In this document: in pieces, positions 28,506 through 37,508 of the stretch
Numbering within the stretch: position 1 is the first letter of the stretch
Layout of the letters: every line of letters starts with the position of its first letter
Source: Pedobacter sp. MC2016-05
GTDB lineage: Bacteria; Bacteroidota; Bacteroidia; Sphingobacteriales; Sphingobacteriaceae
Reading direction: 5' to 3'
DNA: 64,000 nt
Assembly (NCBI RefSeq): GCF_026239735.1
Contig: NZ_JAPIVT010000014.1
Location: 1-64,000, forward strand
Notes under the pieces: model-generated
Database searches by the model: none
The model's input: only the letters and a program-made list of their open reading frames with translations
Told to the model about the DNA's origin: nothing
Position numbers and translations under genes: made by a program

Positions 28506-29408
28506 ATGAATAAAATAGGATCTAAGACAGCAATGTCTATTGCATTAATGGCTATCGCTTTTATTGGTGTTTCTTGTGTAAACGAAAAACGCGACGATCA
28601 TTCGAAAACGACTGAAACTTCTCAAAATAGCGAGGCAAAATCCAATCTGCCTTATGATTTAGAAAACCCCGTTAAATACAATATGCCGCAAAATCTTTTC
28701 GAAATTTCTGGTATTGTTTTTCACAAAGGCGACCCAAGTAAGGTTTTTGCTATTCAGGATGAAGATGGAGATTTGTTCTATCTGGGCTTGAGTGACAAGG
28801 AATCAAAGTTTACCAAATTTGGAGGAAAAGGCGATTATGAAGACGTCGCGGTCGTAAAGGATTATGTGATTGTTTTAAAAAGTAATGGTGAACTGCATAC
28901 TTTTCCCATTTCAGAAATTAATAAACCTGAAGTAGCGAACGTGGAGAAAACGAAAGACTTGGTTCCAAAAGCAGAATATGAAGGCTTAGCAGCCGATGAA
29001 AGTAATGGGATGGTATATGTTTTAACTAAAGAGTTTAAAAAAGAAAAGAAAGAAGCAACTGATATTTTCGCTTTTAAATTCGAGGGAGGGAAATTTACCC
29101 CTGCCGGAACTTTCTCCTTACCATATAAAGAAATCGCTGATTTGGCAGGTGAGTCAAAACTGAAATTCCGTCCTTCAGCCTTGGCAAAAAACACTTCAAC
29201 AGGCGAATGGTATGTTCTTTCTTCGGTTAACAAGTTATTGGTAGTTACCGATGCTGACTTTAAAGTGAAGGCAACTTATCCATTAAAAGGTACTTCATTC
29301 AATCAGCCGGAAGGAATTGCTTTTGATCGGGACAACAATCTTTATATCTCAAACGAAGGTGGTGACTTATCTGCCGGAAATATTTTAATGTTTAAGCTGA
29401 AAAAGTAA
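28506..29408 (+). CDS. SdiA-regulated-type beta-propeller lipoprotein
   Basis: 300 residues with a lipoprotein-like signal (IGVSC, Cys24). The propeller carries the family pattern: NLFEISGIVFH, KVFAIQDEDGDLF, AEYEGLAADE, FRPSALA and FNQPEGIAFDRDNNLYISNEGG. Members of the SdiA-regulated/YjiK family are periplasmic propellers of unknown ligand. It is only 10 bases after ppk1, so co-transcription is likely. It may watch or bind something related to polyphosphate or envelope state, which is inference. Confidence 0.82.
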   Translation: MNKIGSKTAMSIALMAIAFIGVSCVNEKRDDHSKTTETSQNSEAKSNLPYDLENPVKYNMPQNLFEISGIVFHKGDPSKVFAIQDEDGDLFYLGLSDKESKFTKFGGKGDYEDVAVVKDYVIVLKSNGELHTFPISEINKPEVANVEKTKDLVPKAEYEGLAADESNGMVYVLTKEFKKEKKEATDIFAFKFEGGKFTPAGTFSLPYKEIADLAGESKLKFRPSALAKNTSTGEWYVLSSVNKLLVVTDADFKVKATYPLKGTSFNQPEGIAFDRDNNLYISNEGGDLSAGNILMFKLKK

Positions 29409-29447
29409 GCAGTTTAAATTATCCTATCTTTATACAAACGCCTGGCT

Positions 29448-32400
29448 ATGATTAAAAGATTTACCCTTTTAGCAATCTTATTTTTAACCCAACTTATTGC
29501 CTTTGCGCAAAGCGACGTAAAATATCGTGTTATTCTTTTTGGCGACGCCGGTGAGATGAATACCGCTCAAATGCAGGATTTGAAAAATGCTGCAAAACAA
29601 ATCATCCCTAAAAAAACCACAGTAGTTTACTTAGGCGATAACATTTATCCAACGGGTATGGGTTTGCCAGGAAGTTTGGAAGAGGAAGATACCAAGAAAA
29701 TTTTGCGCTCTCAGTTTGAGCCTATGCGCTCAATGGGTGCTACGGTTTATTTTATTCCCGGTAATCACGATTGGGATAAATCCGGACCAAAAGGCTTGGC
29801 AAAAATTAAAGCACAAGATGATTTTTTAAAGGCTCAGGGCGATCCGCTTTTAAAATTAATTCCTGATAATGGTTGCCCCGATCCGGTAGCTATTAAATTG
29901 ACAGATAGATTAACCATTATTGCTTATGATAGCGAATGGTGGCTGTTTCCTTACAACAAAGCCAATGCGGCCAGTGAGTGCGATTGCAATACAAAGGATG
30001 AGGTTTTAGTGAGAATGGAGGAACTGTTGGAGCAAAATAAAGACAAAGTAATTTTGTTGGCTTCGCACCATCCGTTTCAAAGTTTCGGCCCTCATGGCGG
30101 TTACTTTAATCTAAGAAATCACCTGTTTCCCTTAACTTCTCTAAACAAAAACCTGTATATCCCAATGCCGGTTTTAGGATCGGTTTATCCTTTCTTAAGG
30201 TCAACGCTTCTAAGCCCTGAAGATCTAAATCACCCAGCGTATAAGGATATGATCAGATCTGTAAACGGCGTATTTGGCGATTATCCAAATGTAACGTATG
30301 TCGCTGGTCATGAACATGGTTTACAGTTAATTAAAGGAAAGCAACTTCAGATTGTGAGCGGTTCGGGTTCAAAAACCTCCCCAAATAAACAAGGCAAAAC
30401 CTCTCTTTTCCATGCGATGGAGCAAGGTTATGTCGTTGCCGATCAGTTGATGAATAACGATATGCGATACGAATATTATGTTTATTCTGATACCAGTGTT
30501 AAAAAAGTATATAGCTATATTAAGAAGTTCGAAACCATTCCTTCAAAGGTTCGTAACCGCGATAAACCGATCACCGCTGATAGTATTTTTGTAAAAATTA
30601 AACCTGAATACGATAGTGTTGGGCGTTTTCATCGCTATGTTTTTGGCGAAAATTACAGAAAGGAATATGCTGAGCGCACCAAAGTTCCGGTACTTCATGT
30701 TTCAAAAATGATGGGTGGCTTAAAAGCAACTCAGCGTGGAGGCGGTAATCAATCCCGTTCTTTACGTTTGGAAGATAAAGACGGAAAGGAATATGTTTTA
30801 CGCAGTGTAGAAAAATTTCCCGAAGTATTGCTTCCGGAAGGCCTAAGAAATACTTTTGCGAAAGACATTATTAAAGATAACATGTCTGCACAGCATCCAT
30901 TTTCTGCACTGGTAGTGCCAGAGTTGGCTAAAGCTGCAAACATACCGCATTCAAACCCGATAATAGGCTGGGTTTCACCAGATGATGGTTTAGGTGAGTT
31001 TGAATCTGCTTTTGCCAATACGTTATGCTTGTTCGAAGAGCGTGAACCTGTTGGAGAATCAGACAGTTCGCCAAAAATGGATAAGAAATTAACTGAAGAT
31101 AATGATAACAAATTGGATGGTCCGGCTTGGGTGAAAGCAAGAGCATTGGATGTTTTACTTGGCGATTGGGACAGGCATGAAGACCAATGGCGATGGAAAG
31201 AAACAAAAACAAAAGAGGGCTCAACCTATTCTCCGGTTCCCCGCGATCGGGATCAGGTTTTCTTTCGTGGTGATGGAAAATTACAACGCTTTACGCAATC
31301 CTCTTCCTTATTGCCAATGATGCAGGGCTACGAACGCCCAATTCAAAATATCAATTGGTTTTTATGGGAAGGAAGGGAAATTAGCAGTCGCTGGACTGCC
31401 AATATAGACGAGAAAGAATTTAACAAGATTGTTAACGATTTTTGCGCAAACTATAATGATGAAGTTTTTGAAAAAGCATTAAAGAAACTGCCAGAACCTA
31501 GCTATTCCCTTCATCACGATGCATTTTTAACCACACTGCGTGAGCGAATAGCCAACTTGCCAAAAATGATGAACGATTATTATCATTTCTTTAATCGCAT
31601 TGTCGATATTGAAATGACCGATAAACACGAACTCATTAAAGTTATCGATGCCGAGCAGGATGGTTTAAGGGTTAAAATTAATAAGATATCAAAAGAAGGA
31701 AATATTAAAGATGAGCTATTTGATCGCAAGTTCGATCCTACCGTAACAAAGGAGCTCAGAATTTACATGCACAATGGTAACGATAGTTTGCTTTTGGATA
31801 ATAAAAACTCTAAAATCAAGATTCGTATCATTGGGGGTAAGGGAGATAAGTATTATAATTTCGCTAATAGCAATAGTAGAGTAAAGTTGTACGGAAGAAC
31901 CGATAAAGCAACTTATCAAGGTGAATCTCAAGATAAAATTAGGAAGATAATTTCTAATGATACGGCCAATTTTAGTTATATTCCAAAAGATATGTACGTT
32001 AGAAGATCGTACAACCTTAATGCAGGTTACAACAGAGATGATGGAATTTTACTGGGTTTAGTTTACAAACAAACCAATCCTGGTTTTAGGAAACAACCTT
32101 GGGGAAACTCGCAGACTGTTTCGTTTTTGCATTCATTTTCTACCAAAGCATTCCGTTTTAATTACAAAGGAGAGTGGCTAAAGGCTTTGGGTAAAGGCGA
32201 TTTGCTGGTTAATGCCAATGCTTATGCTCCGAACAATACGCAAAATTTTTTCGGTTTAGGCAATGACACCCGTTTTGATGAACATGGAGATGATATCAGG
32301 TACTATCGTGCTCGATTTAATCTTTACCAGGTTGATGCTGCCATTCGCTGGAGAAGACCAAAGTCTACTCTTTCTATTGGTCCATCTTACCAATATTATA

Positions 32401-33053
32401 AATTTAACAAAGAGGATAACGATGGACGTTTTATTTTAAATCCTGCTCAGCTCCATTCAGCTGACAGTTTGACGGTTAGAAATGAAAAAATGTTTGCGGG
32501 GGCAATTGTAAATTTTGTAAATAATACACGCGATAATGACTTGCTTCCAACGTTAGGAAGTTATGTAGATTTTAAATTACTTGCCTATAAGGGTGTAAAC
32601 AAGTATTCCAATTCTATTGGCCAGCTTACCGCTAGTGTATCGTTGTATAAAAACTTAGATGGAAGAAAAAATTTCATTTTGGCCGATAGATTCGGTGGAG
32701 GAGTAACGGTAGGACAACCTGCTTTTTACCAGGCTTTATATCTCGGCGGACAAGGCAACCTTCAAGGTTATCGCCAGTTCAGATTCGCTGGAGAGCACAT
32801 TTTTTACAACAACTTAGAATTAAGAGCAAGACTTGGCGATTTAGTCAGTTACGTTTTACCCGGACAAGTTGGCTTACTTGGCTTTTATGATGTGGGTAGG
32901 GTTTGGAAACGCAATGAAATTTCAACCACATGGCACCATGGCGTTGGTGGCGGCGTTTACTTCGCTCCGGCATCACTCACGGTTGTAAGATTTGTGATGG
33001 GACATTCGTCTGATGGCTGGTATCCATACCTATCATTAAATTTTAGGTACTAA
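29448..33053 (+). CDS. Metallophosphoesterase / kinase-like / Omp85-type barrel fusion
   Basis: 1201 residues. Signal peptide (about 1-21). A calcineurin-type phosphoesterase (about 25-300) shows GDAGE, YLGDNIYP, PGNHDW, ASHHP and GHEH. The middle region (about 410-620) has DRHEDQ at 575-580 and PRDRDQ at 599-604, a spacing like the active-site DRH and metal Asp of Fam20C/HipA-type kinases. The last ~370 residues are a surface-antigen barrel (GGGVTVGQPAFYQALYLGGQGNLQGYRQFRFAG, ending LSLNFRY). It should be anchored in the outer membrane with the enzyme domains on the periplasmic side or surface. Confidence 0.82.
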   Translation: MIKRFTLLAILFLTQLIAFAQSDVKYRVILFGDAGEMNTAQMQDLKNAAKQIIPKKTTVVYLGDNIYPTGMGLPGSLEEEDTKKILRSQFEPMRSMGATVYFIPGNHDWDKSGPKGLAKIKAQDDFLKAQGDPLLKLIPDNGCPDPVAIKLTDRLTIIAYDSEWWLFPYNKANAASECDCNTKDEVLVRMEELLEQNKDKVILLASHHPFQSFGPHGGYFNLRNHLFPLTSLNKNLYIPMPVLGSVYPFLRSTLLSPEDLNHPAYKDMIRSVNGVFGDYPNVTYVAGHEHGLQLIKGKQLQIVSGSGSKTSPNKQGKTSLFHAMEQGYVVADQLMNNDMRYEYYVYSDTSVKKVYSYIKKFETIPSKVRNRDKPITADSIFVKIKPEYDSVGRFHRYVFGENYRKEYAERTKVPVLHVSKMMGGLKATQRGGGNQSRSLRLEDKDGKEYVLRSVEKFPEVLLPEGLRNTFAKDIIKDNMSAQHPFSALVVPELAKAANIPHSNPIIGWVSPDDGLGEFESAFANTLCLFEEREPVGESDSSPKMDKKLTEDNDNKLDGPAWVKARALDVLLGDWDRHEDQWRWKETKTKEGSTYSPVPRDRDQVFFRGDGKLQRFTQSSSLLPMMQGYERPIQNINWFLWEGREISSRWTANIDEKEFNKIVNDFCANYNDEVFEKALKKLPEPSYSLHHDAFLTTLRERIANLPKMMNDYYHFFNRIVDIEMTDKHELIKVIDAEQDGLRVKINKISKEGNIKDELFDRKFDPTVTKELRIYMHNGNDSLLLDNKNSKIKIRIIGGKGDKYYNFANSNSRVKLYGRTDKATYQGESQDKIRKIISNDTANFSYIPKDMYVRRSYNLNAGYNRDDGILLGLVYKQTNPGFRKQPWGNSQTVSFLHSFSTKAFRFNYKGEWLKALGKGDLLVNANAYAPNNTQNFFGLGNDTRFDEHGDDIRYYRARFNLYQVDAAIRWRRPKSTLSIGPSYQYYKFNKEDNDGRFILNPAQLHSADSLTVRNEKMFAGAIVNFVNNTRDNDLLPTLGSYVDFKLLAYKGVNKYSNSIGQLTASVSLYKNLDGRKNFILADRFGGGVTVGQPAFYQALYLGGQGNLQGYRQFRFAGEHIFYNNLELRARLGDLVSYVLPGQVGLLGFYDVGRVWKRNEISTTWHHGVGGGVYFAPASLTVVRFVMGHSSDGWYPYLSLNFRY

Positions 33054-33126
33054 ATTTGTGTAACATCATTATAGATATTAAATCCAAGTATTACGTTTCA
33101 AAGACGATTTTGCTTTAACCAGTGCT

Positions 33127-33134
33127 TACCTTTG
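33127..33134 (+). promoter_or_regulatory. -7 promoter element upstream of the GAF-like gene
   Basis: TACCTTTG matches TAnnTTTG exactly and lies 60 bases before the start codon. No TTTG sits at the ideal 19-20 base spacing, so only the -7 part is supported. Confidence 0.4.
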
Positions 33135-33193
33135 CAAAGGATTAATAATTAATTAGATAACTATAAAATTTACACTATAGAAAAACTTATACA

Positions 33194-35608
33194 ATGAATA
33201 CCAACGTAATAAAAATACATAAAAACGAATGTATAGGTTGCCAGGTAGAATCTTCTCTGTCTTTCCGCCCCCTTGTGGAGTACTTAAAAGATAGGTTAAA
33301 AACAGAAAAATCAGTTAAATCTGAATTTTACAGATTTTTACTCGAAAAAATTGAAAAAGATAAAGTGCTTTTAACAAGCATCAGCGCTGAAGAATTATCT
33401 AAATACAAAGATACATTAGAGTTAATTTTTACCATCCTTACCCCGTTGATGGGTGATGAAGATGATTTGTTCTGGGCTTTAAGTACGCCAATACCCGATC
33501 AGATTTTCTTTAGTACTAATGCCTTTTATAAATTTTTCAAAGATCACGATCCTAAAAATAAAGTAACAAAAGATAGTGAGCCTGTTGAAAAGAAACAGCT
33601 CAAGTTTATTTATAATATCATTTTAAGCCGTTTTTATAACTTCACTTACGTACTTAAAAATGAAATCATTTACGGGCATGTTAACGAAGAATCGAAGCTT
33701 ACCCAGTATTATAATATTCAAACCGACACCAAATTTGTAGATATCAAACATAAAGGCGATCTGCCTAAAATTAATTTTGAGGAATTAGGGCGTTATTTTC
33801 AGGAAGATAACGAGCTGGAATACCTAATTACACATTTGCCACTGCAAAACTTCTGCTTCGAAGGTTTTAGTATCATCTCCATTACCGATGTTACCTTGCA
33901 AAACTCAATAGATGGTATTCGCGATGCTTTGGTAAATCACAACTATCAAACTGAGGCTTACACCCACGTTATCCAGGCTTTAAAAAGTTTAAGTGGTAAT
34001 GGGGGTTTAGAATTTGGGCTGATGCCGTTTCTAACGGTAAATAATAAACTGGTTTTCGACAATAAAGAGTTTTCTCAAAGTATGCTGATCAATTCGGCAA
34101 AGGCAGCAAATCTCGAGGAGGAAGTATTTTATTCATTAGTTGATAAATACAAGGAAAATCCAAAGGCGATATTTGTAAGCGCCATTAATGATGATCAAAT
34201 TTCGAAAGATCCATTTTTAAGGGTGTTAAAAGCAGCCGGAGTTTGTTCTTATTCTGTTTTACCAGTGTACTACAATAACCAGCTAGCTGGTGTATTAGAA
34301 GTTTATTCTACCCATGAAGTATTAGTTGATGATAAATTGCTTTCCAGGTTACGTCCAGCAATGCCGTTAATTGGCCAGCTTTTTCAGTATAGCATTGAAG
34401 AGTTTGATGCCAAAATGGATGAGGTATTGATGGATAAGTTTACTGCTTTGCAACCATCAGTTCAATGGAAATTCAATGAAGCGGTATGGCATTTTCTTCA
34501 AAGTCAAAATTCAAATAGTAAAGTAAAAGAAATAGAAACTGTTACTTTTAAGCATATGTACCCATTATTTGGTGCAATCGACATTAGAAATTCGACAACA
34601 GAACGCAACAAGGCACTTAAAGATGATTTAAACGTACTATTAAATCAGTTAATGGATGCACTAAAGGCCATAAAAAAAACAGTTAAACTTGATCTTATTG
34701 ATAAGCTTTTATTTAATTGTAAAGATTGGATTAAACAGATTGGAAGTTTTGCTTCATCGAATGAAGAAAATCGTTTAAGAGAATTTTTAGAGATGGAAGT
34801 TTATCCGTTCTTATCGATTATCAAAACAAATCATCCAGAAACTGCAGAAATTGTTGATGAGTATTTTACTGTAATTGTGCCCGAAACCGGAGCTGCCTAT
34901 ACAAATCGTCGGCAATTGGAAATTTCGATGCAGTTAATCAATACGGAAGTAAGTCAATACTTAGAAAAATCGCAGGCTAATTTGCAGGCATCTTATCCTT
35001 GTTATTTCGCCAAGTTTAGAACTGATGGGGTAGAATATGATATTTATATCGGACAGGAAATTGCTCCAGAAAAACCATTCGATATTTTATACTTAAAAAA
35101 TATCCGATTATGGCAATTGACTTCTATGGTTGATATTGCCCGCTTATCGAAAAGCCTAATTGGCGAAATGCCACGGCCTTTAGAAACAACACAGTTGATA
35201 TTTATCCATTCAAACGCCATTGATATCAGTTTCAGAAATGACGAACGACGTTTCGATGTAGAGGGCGCTTATAATATCCGCTATGAAGTTGTTAAGAAGC
35301 GAATAGATAAGGTTTTGATTAAGGGTACTAGCGAACGCTTGACGCAACCACATAAAATTTCGATGGTTTATTTTAACCAGGAAGAAGCTAAGGAATATCT
35401 TGAATACATTAAATACATGCAGGTTCAAGGTTATTTAACTAACGATGTTGAATTACTCGATCTAGATGAATTACAAGGCGTTTCAGGATTAAAAGCTCTG
35501 CGTGTAGGCGTGAAGTATTTAGATGACAAACGCGATGCTACCAAGAAGCTAAAGCCAAGAGAACTCAAATCAATTGAAAAAGAGATAGCTAAAATGCTCC
35601 AGAATTAG
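33194..35608 (+). CDS. Large GAF-like cytosolic protein, possible sensor
   Basis: 804 residues with no signal or membrane segment. A GAF-like section lies at about 320-410 (CSYSVLPVYYNNQLAGVLEVYSTH). Then comes YPLFGAIDIRNSTTERN near 455-471, which resembles the first metal-binding strand of class III nucleotide cyclases (F-x-D-I-x-x-S-T). The rest of a cyclase core is not clear, so that likeness may be chance. The C-terminus is highly patterned (FDVEGAYNIRYEVVKKRIDKV). Relatives are usually called GAF-domain proteins. It ends the plus-strand run that begins with the HD-PycTM gene. Confidence 0.65.
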   Translation: MNTNVIKIHKNECIGCQVESSLSFRPLVEYLKDRLKTEKSVKSEFYRFLLEKIEKDKVLLTSISAEELSKYKDTLELIFTILTPLMGDEDDLFWALSTPIPDQIFFSTNAFYKFFKDHDPKNKVTKDSEPVEKKQLKFIYNIILSRFYNFTYVLKNEIIYGHVNEESKLTQYYNIQTDTKFVDIKHKGDLPKINFEELGRYFQEDNELEYLITHLPLQNFCFEGFSIISITDVTLQNSIDGIRDALVNHNYQTEAYTHVIQALKSLSGNGGLEFGLMPFLTVNNKLVFDNKEFSQSMLINSAKAANLEEEVFYSLVDKYKENPKAIFVSAINDDQISKDPFLRVLKAAGVCSYSVLPVYYNNQLAGVLEVYSTHEVLVDDKLLSRLRPAMPLIGQLFQYSIEEFDAKMDEVLMDKFTALQPSVQWKFNEAVWHFLQSQNSNSKVKEIETVTFKHMYPLFGAIDIRNSTTERNKALKDDLNVLLNQLMDALKAIKKTVKLDLIDKLLFNCKDWIKQIGSFASSNEENRLREFLEMEVYPFLSIIKTNHPETAEIVDEYFTVIVPETGAAYTNRRQLEISMQLINTEVSQYLEKSQANLQASYPCYFAKFRTDGVEYDIYIGQEIAPEKPFDILYLKNIRLWQLTSMVDIARLSKSLIGEMPRPLETTQLIFIHSNAIDISFRNDERRFDVEGAYNIRYEVVKKRIDKVLIKGTSERLTQPHKISMVYFNQEEAKEYLEYIKYMQVQGYLTNDVELLDLDELQGVSGLKALRVGVKYLDDKRDATKKLKPRELKSIEKEIAKMLQN

Positions 35609-35714
35609 CATCATAAAATATTTGATCTCCTAATTAAGGAATAGTGTTGAAGATTGTAAAGAAATGTATAGATTTTAGATTATCTTCAACAGTATTTTAG
35701 CGATAAATTAAAAA

Positions 35715-35750
35715 GGGCTTTCTGATTACCTCAGAAAGCCCTTCGTTTTA
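35715..35750. terminator. Bidirectional terminator
   Basis: A perfect 11-base stem (35715-35725 with 35731-35741) with a 5-base loop. On the minus strand it is followed by a run of T residues, and on the plus strand by TTCGTTTTA. It serves the GIN-domain gene and probably the GAF-like gene. Confidence 0.88.
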
Positions 35751-35767
35751 TTTGTGTGTTTGAACTA

Positions 35768-36370
35768 TTAGTTTATTGAAGCAATTTCCTTTTCGATAGC
35801 AACTGTTTCTACCGAGCTCATGTTCGTTTTCAAAGCTGCAAATTTATCGATAGTTAGTTTTTGAGTCTTGCCCATTACCAATGTGTGGCTGTCGGTAGAA
35901 CCGCTTAATTTTAAATCGGCATTATCTTTAATTACTGTGTATAACCCTTCGGTGCTGGTGTTGATATCTGCATGTGCGTTGCCATTCAAGAAAATTTGTA
36001 AAAATTTGGTAGTCAATTTGCCTTCAGTTTTAACAATGGCATTTTCCGATGCTTCTATCCTAAAAATATCATTAACATAAACGATTACTTTGGTTAGGCC
36101 CTTATCCGATGATGAGATTTTTAAGTTATCTCCATCTTGAAAAACTTTTGCACTTCCAATATTATCATCTGCATAGGTTACTCCAGCTTTTGATCTTTGA
36201 ATTAAAGTAATTTCAACATTTCCTTTCACCGAAATTCTTTTAAAATCACCAACTCTCGAAACTTTTACTGGTGCAACTTCGGTAGCCGAAATGCTGGTAG
36301 AAAATAGAGTTGTAGATAAAACGATTGCTGTAAATGAAGATGTGATTAGGGTTTTGATTGAGGTTTTCAT
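35768..36370 (-). CDS. GIN-domain (DUF2807) secreted protein
   Basis: 200 residues with a signal peptide (about 1-29). The mature part has the short repeating strands of the GIN/DUF2807 domain (FKRISVKGNVEITLIQ, LKISSSDKGLTKVIVYV, FLQIFLNGNAHADINTS, LKLSGSTDSHTL). This domain is common in Bacteroidota envelope proteins and lacks a known activity. Single gene, followed by a strong terminator. The long upstream region (36371-36685) holds candidate regulatory repeats. Confidence 0.85.
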   Translation of the reverse strand: MKTSIKTLITSSFTAIVLSTTLFSTSISATEVAPVKVSRVGDFKRISVKGNVEITLIQRSKAGVTYADDNIGSAKVFQDGDNLKISSSDKGLTKVIVYVNDIFRIEASENAIVKTEGKLTTKFLQIFLNGNAHADINTSTEGLYTVIKDNADLKLSGSTDSHTLVMGKTQKLTIDKFAALKTNMSSVETVAIEKEIASIN

Positions 36371-36685
36371 AATGTTTTTTATTTAATAATTAAATGTTAA
36401 TTAATTGTTATTGAATTGTTTAAGTGATTTTGTTCTTGTTTTGTAGATAAGACGCTCCCAAATCGAAAACGTTGCAAGCGTTTTGTGTGTATTATACCAG
36501 TCTCATGTAATTCTCGACGAACGGGCATAAATTCAAGACGAAAACATGAGACTTTCTAGAAGTTTTTGAACCACGTTAATTTGAAACTTCAAGTGTACAC
36601 TGTTGTTGACACGTAAAAAAAGTAATAGTGTCTCTTGCAACTATTCTTTTTGCTATATTTATGGATTAATATTCCTATTTAGTTT
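36371..36685. other. Divergent regulatory region between GIN-domain and receiver genes
   Basis: 315 bases without a gene. It contains a 10-base inverted repeat (36499-36508 with 36544-36553). Inside it lie two direct half-sites, TCGACGAA at 36514-36521 and AAGACGAA at 36535-36542, spaced 21 bases apart. That spacing is about two helical turns and resembles sites bound by LytTR-type regulators. No promoter element can be called with confidence. Confidence 0.45.
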
Positions 36686-37042
36686 ATGAAGAAAAAGGTT
36701 GTACTTGTTCAGGATAATAAAGATATTCTTGATATAATGGACCAAGTGTTAGATGAGGAGGGTTTTGATGTTACGCCATCTTTAACCACCGAACCTATCG
36801 AGAATATAGAAAAAATTGATCCTGATTTAGTGATAGTAGATGACCATATCAAGGGAAAAGTTAAAGGATCTGAGATCATAAAGGCACTAAAATCTGATCC
36901 GGAGACGGAAGATGTTTCTGCAGTACTTACATCAACTTCTGCCGATTTGCCAAAAACCGCAGAAGAGTGTAAAGCTGACGATTACATCGAAAAACCATTT
37001 GATATAGATCATATGGTTGACGTAGTAAAGAAAAACGCTTAA
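36686..37042 (+). CDS. Single-domain response regulator (receiver only)
   Basis: 118 residues forming one CheY-like receiver. Phospho-acceptor Asp52 lies in VIVDDHI (Asp53 adjacent), the switch residue in LTSTS, and the conserved lysine in EKPFD. The first acidic site reads QDN rather than the usual DD, so metal binding may be weaker. There is no output domain and no kinase beside it; it probably works by protein contact. A BACON-like lipoprotein gene follows after 36 bases. Confidence 0.85.
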   Translation: MKKKVVLVQDNKDILDIMDQVLDEEGFDVTPSLTTEPIENIEKIDPDLVIVDDHIKGKVKGSEIIKALKSDPETEDVSAVLTSTSADLPKTAEECKADDYIEKPFDIDHMVDVVKKNA

Positions 37043-37078
37043 CGTTAAGCCGCTATTAAACTTCTCACGCCAATTCTG

Positions 37079-37480
37079 ATGAAAAATAGTCCTTATCGTA
37101 TCTTAATATCCGTGATGATTTTGCTCCTTATTTCTTGTAAAAAAGATCAGCCAATCGGAAAGTGGAAAGATAATATCAAATTATCTCAGAAAGCGGCGAC
37201 ATTAAACGCCAATTTAAATTCGATAACCATTAATACCGAATCAACTAGTTGGTGGCTAAATAACATCATGCTTAACAAAGTTGATGTTAATTTGTTGATA
37301 GTAAAAAAGACAGATAAAAATTTCGTTGTCAATAATGCTGATTTCAGAGTGGAAAGAATAAATGGCAATACAATAGTTATTACCATGAATAGAAATACGA
37401 CCGGCTTTGATAGATTGTTAACCATAGGTTTGCAAAACGGAAATTATTTCGATGAAATAGAAATCACGCAGCAAAAATAA
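37079..37480 (+). CDS. Small BACON-like lipoprotein
   Basis: 133 residues with a lipoprotein signal ending LLISC (Cys20). The mature part has a beta pattern recalling one BACON domain (IKLSQKAATLNANLNSITINTESTSWWLNNI, then NTIVITMNRNTTGFDRLLTIGLQNG). BACON domains occur in surface glycan-binding proteins, but here there is only one small domain and no glycan locus beside it. It ends 29 bases before the convergent kinase gene. The BACON call is tentative. Confidence 0.6.
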   Translation: MKNSPYRILISVMILLLISCKKDQPIGKWKDNIKLSQKAATLNANLNSITINTESTSWWLNNIMLNKVDVNLLIVKKTDKNFVVNNADFRVERINGNTIVITMNRNTTGFDRLLTIGLQNGNYFDEIEITQQK

Positions 37481-37508
37481 CATCTAAATTTGGCACAAAA
37501 GTCTGAAA

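Noticed and set aside
30749..31224. Minus-strand open frames inside the phosphoesterase/barrel gene
   Set aside because: Opposite a well-supported long coding region with conserved motifs; no independent evidence.
36371..36685. A small non-coding RNA gene in the divergent region
   Set aside because: The inverted arms are far apart (35 bases) and no terminator or promoter pair frames them.
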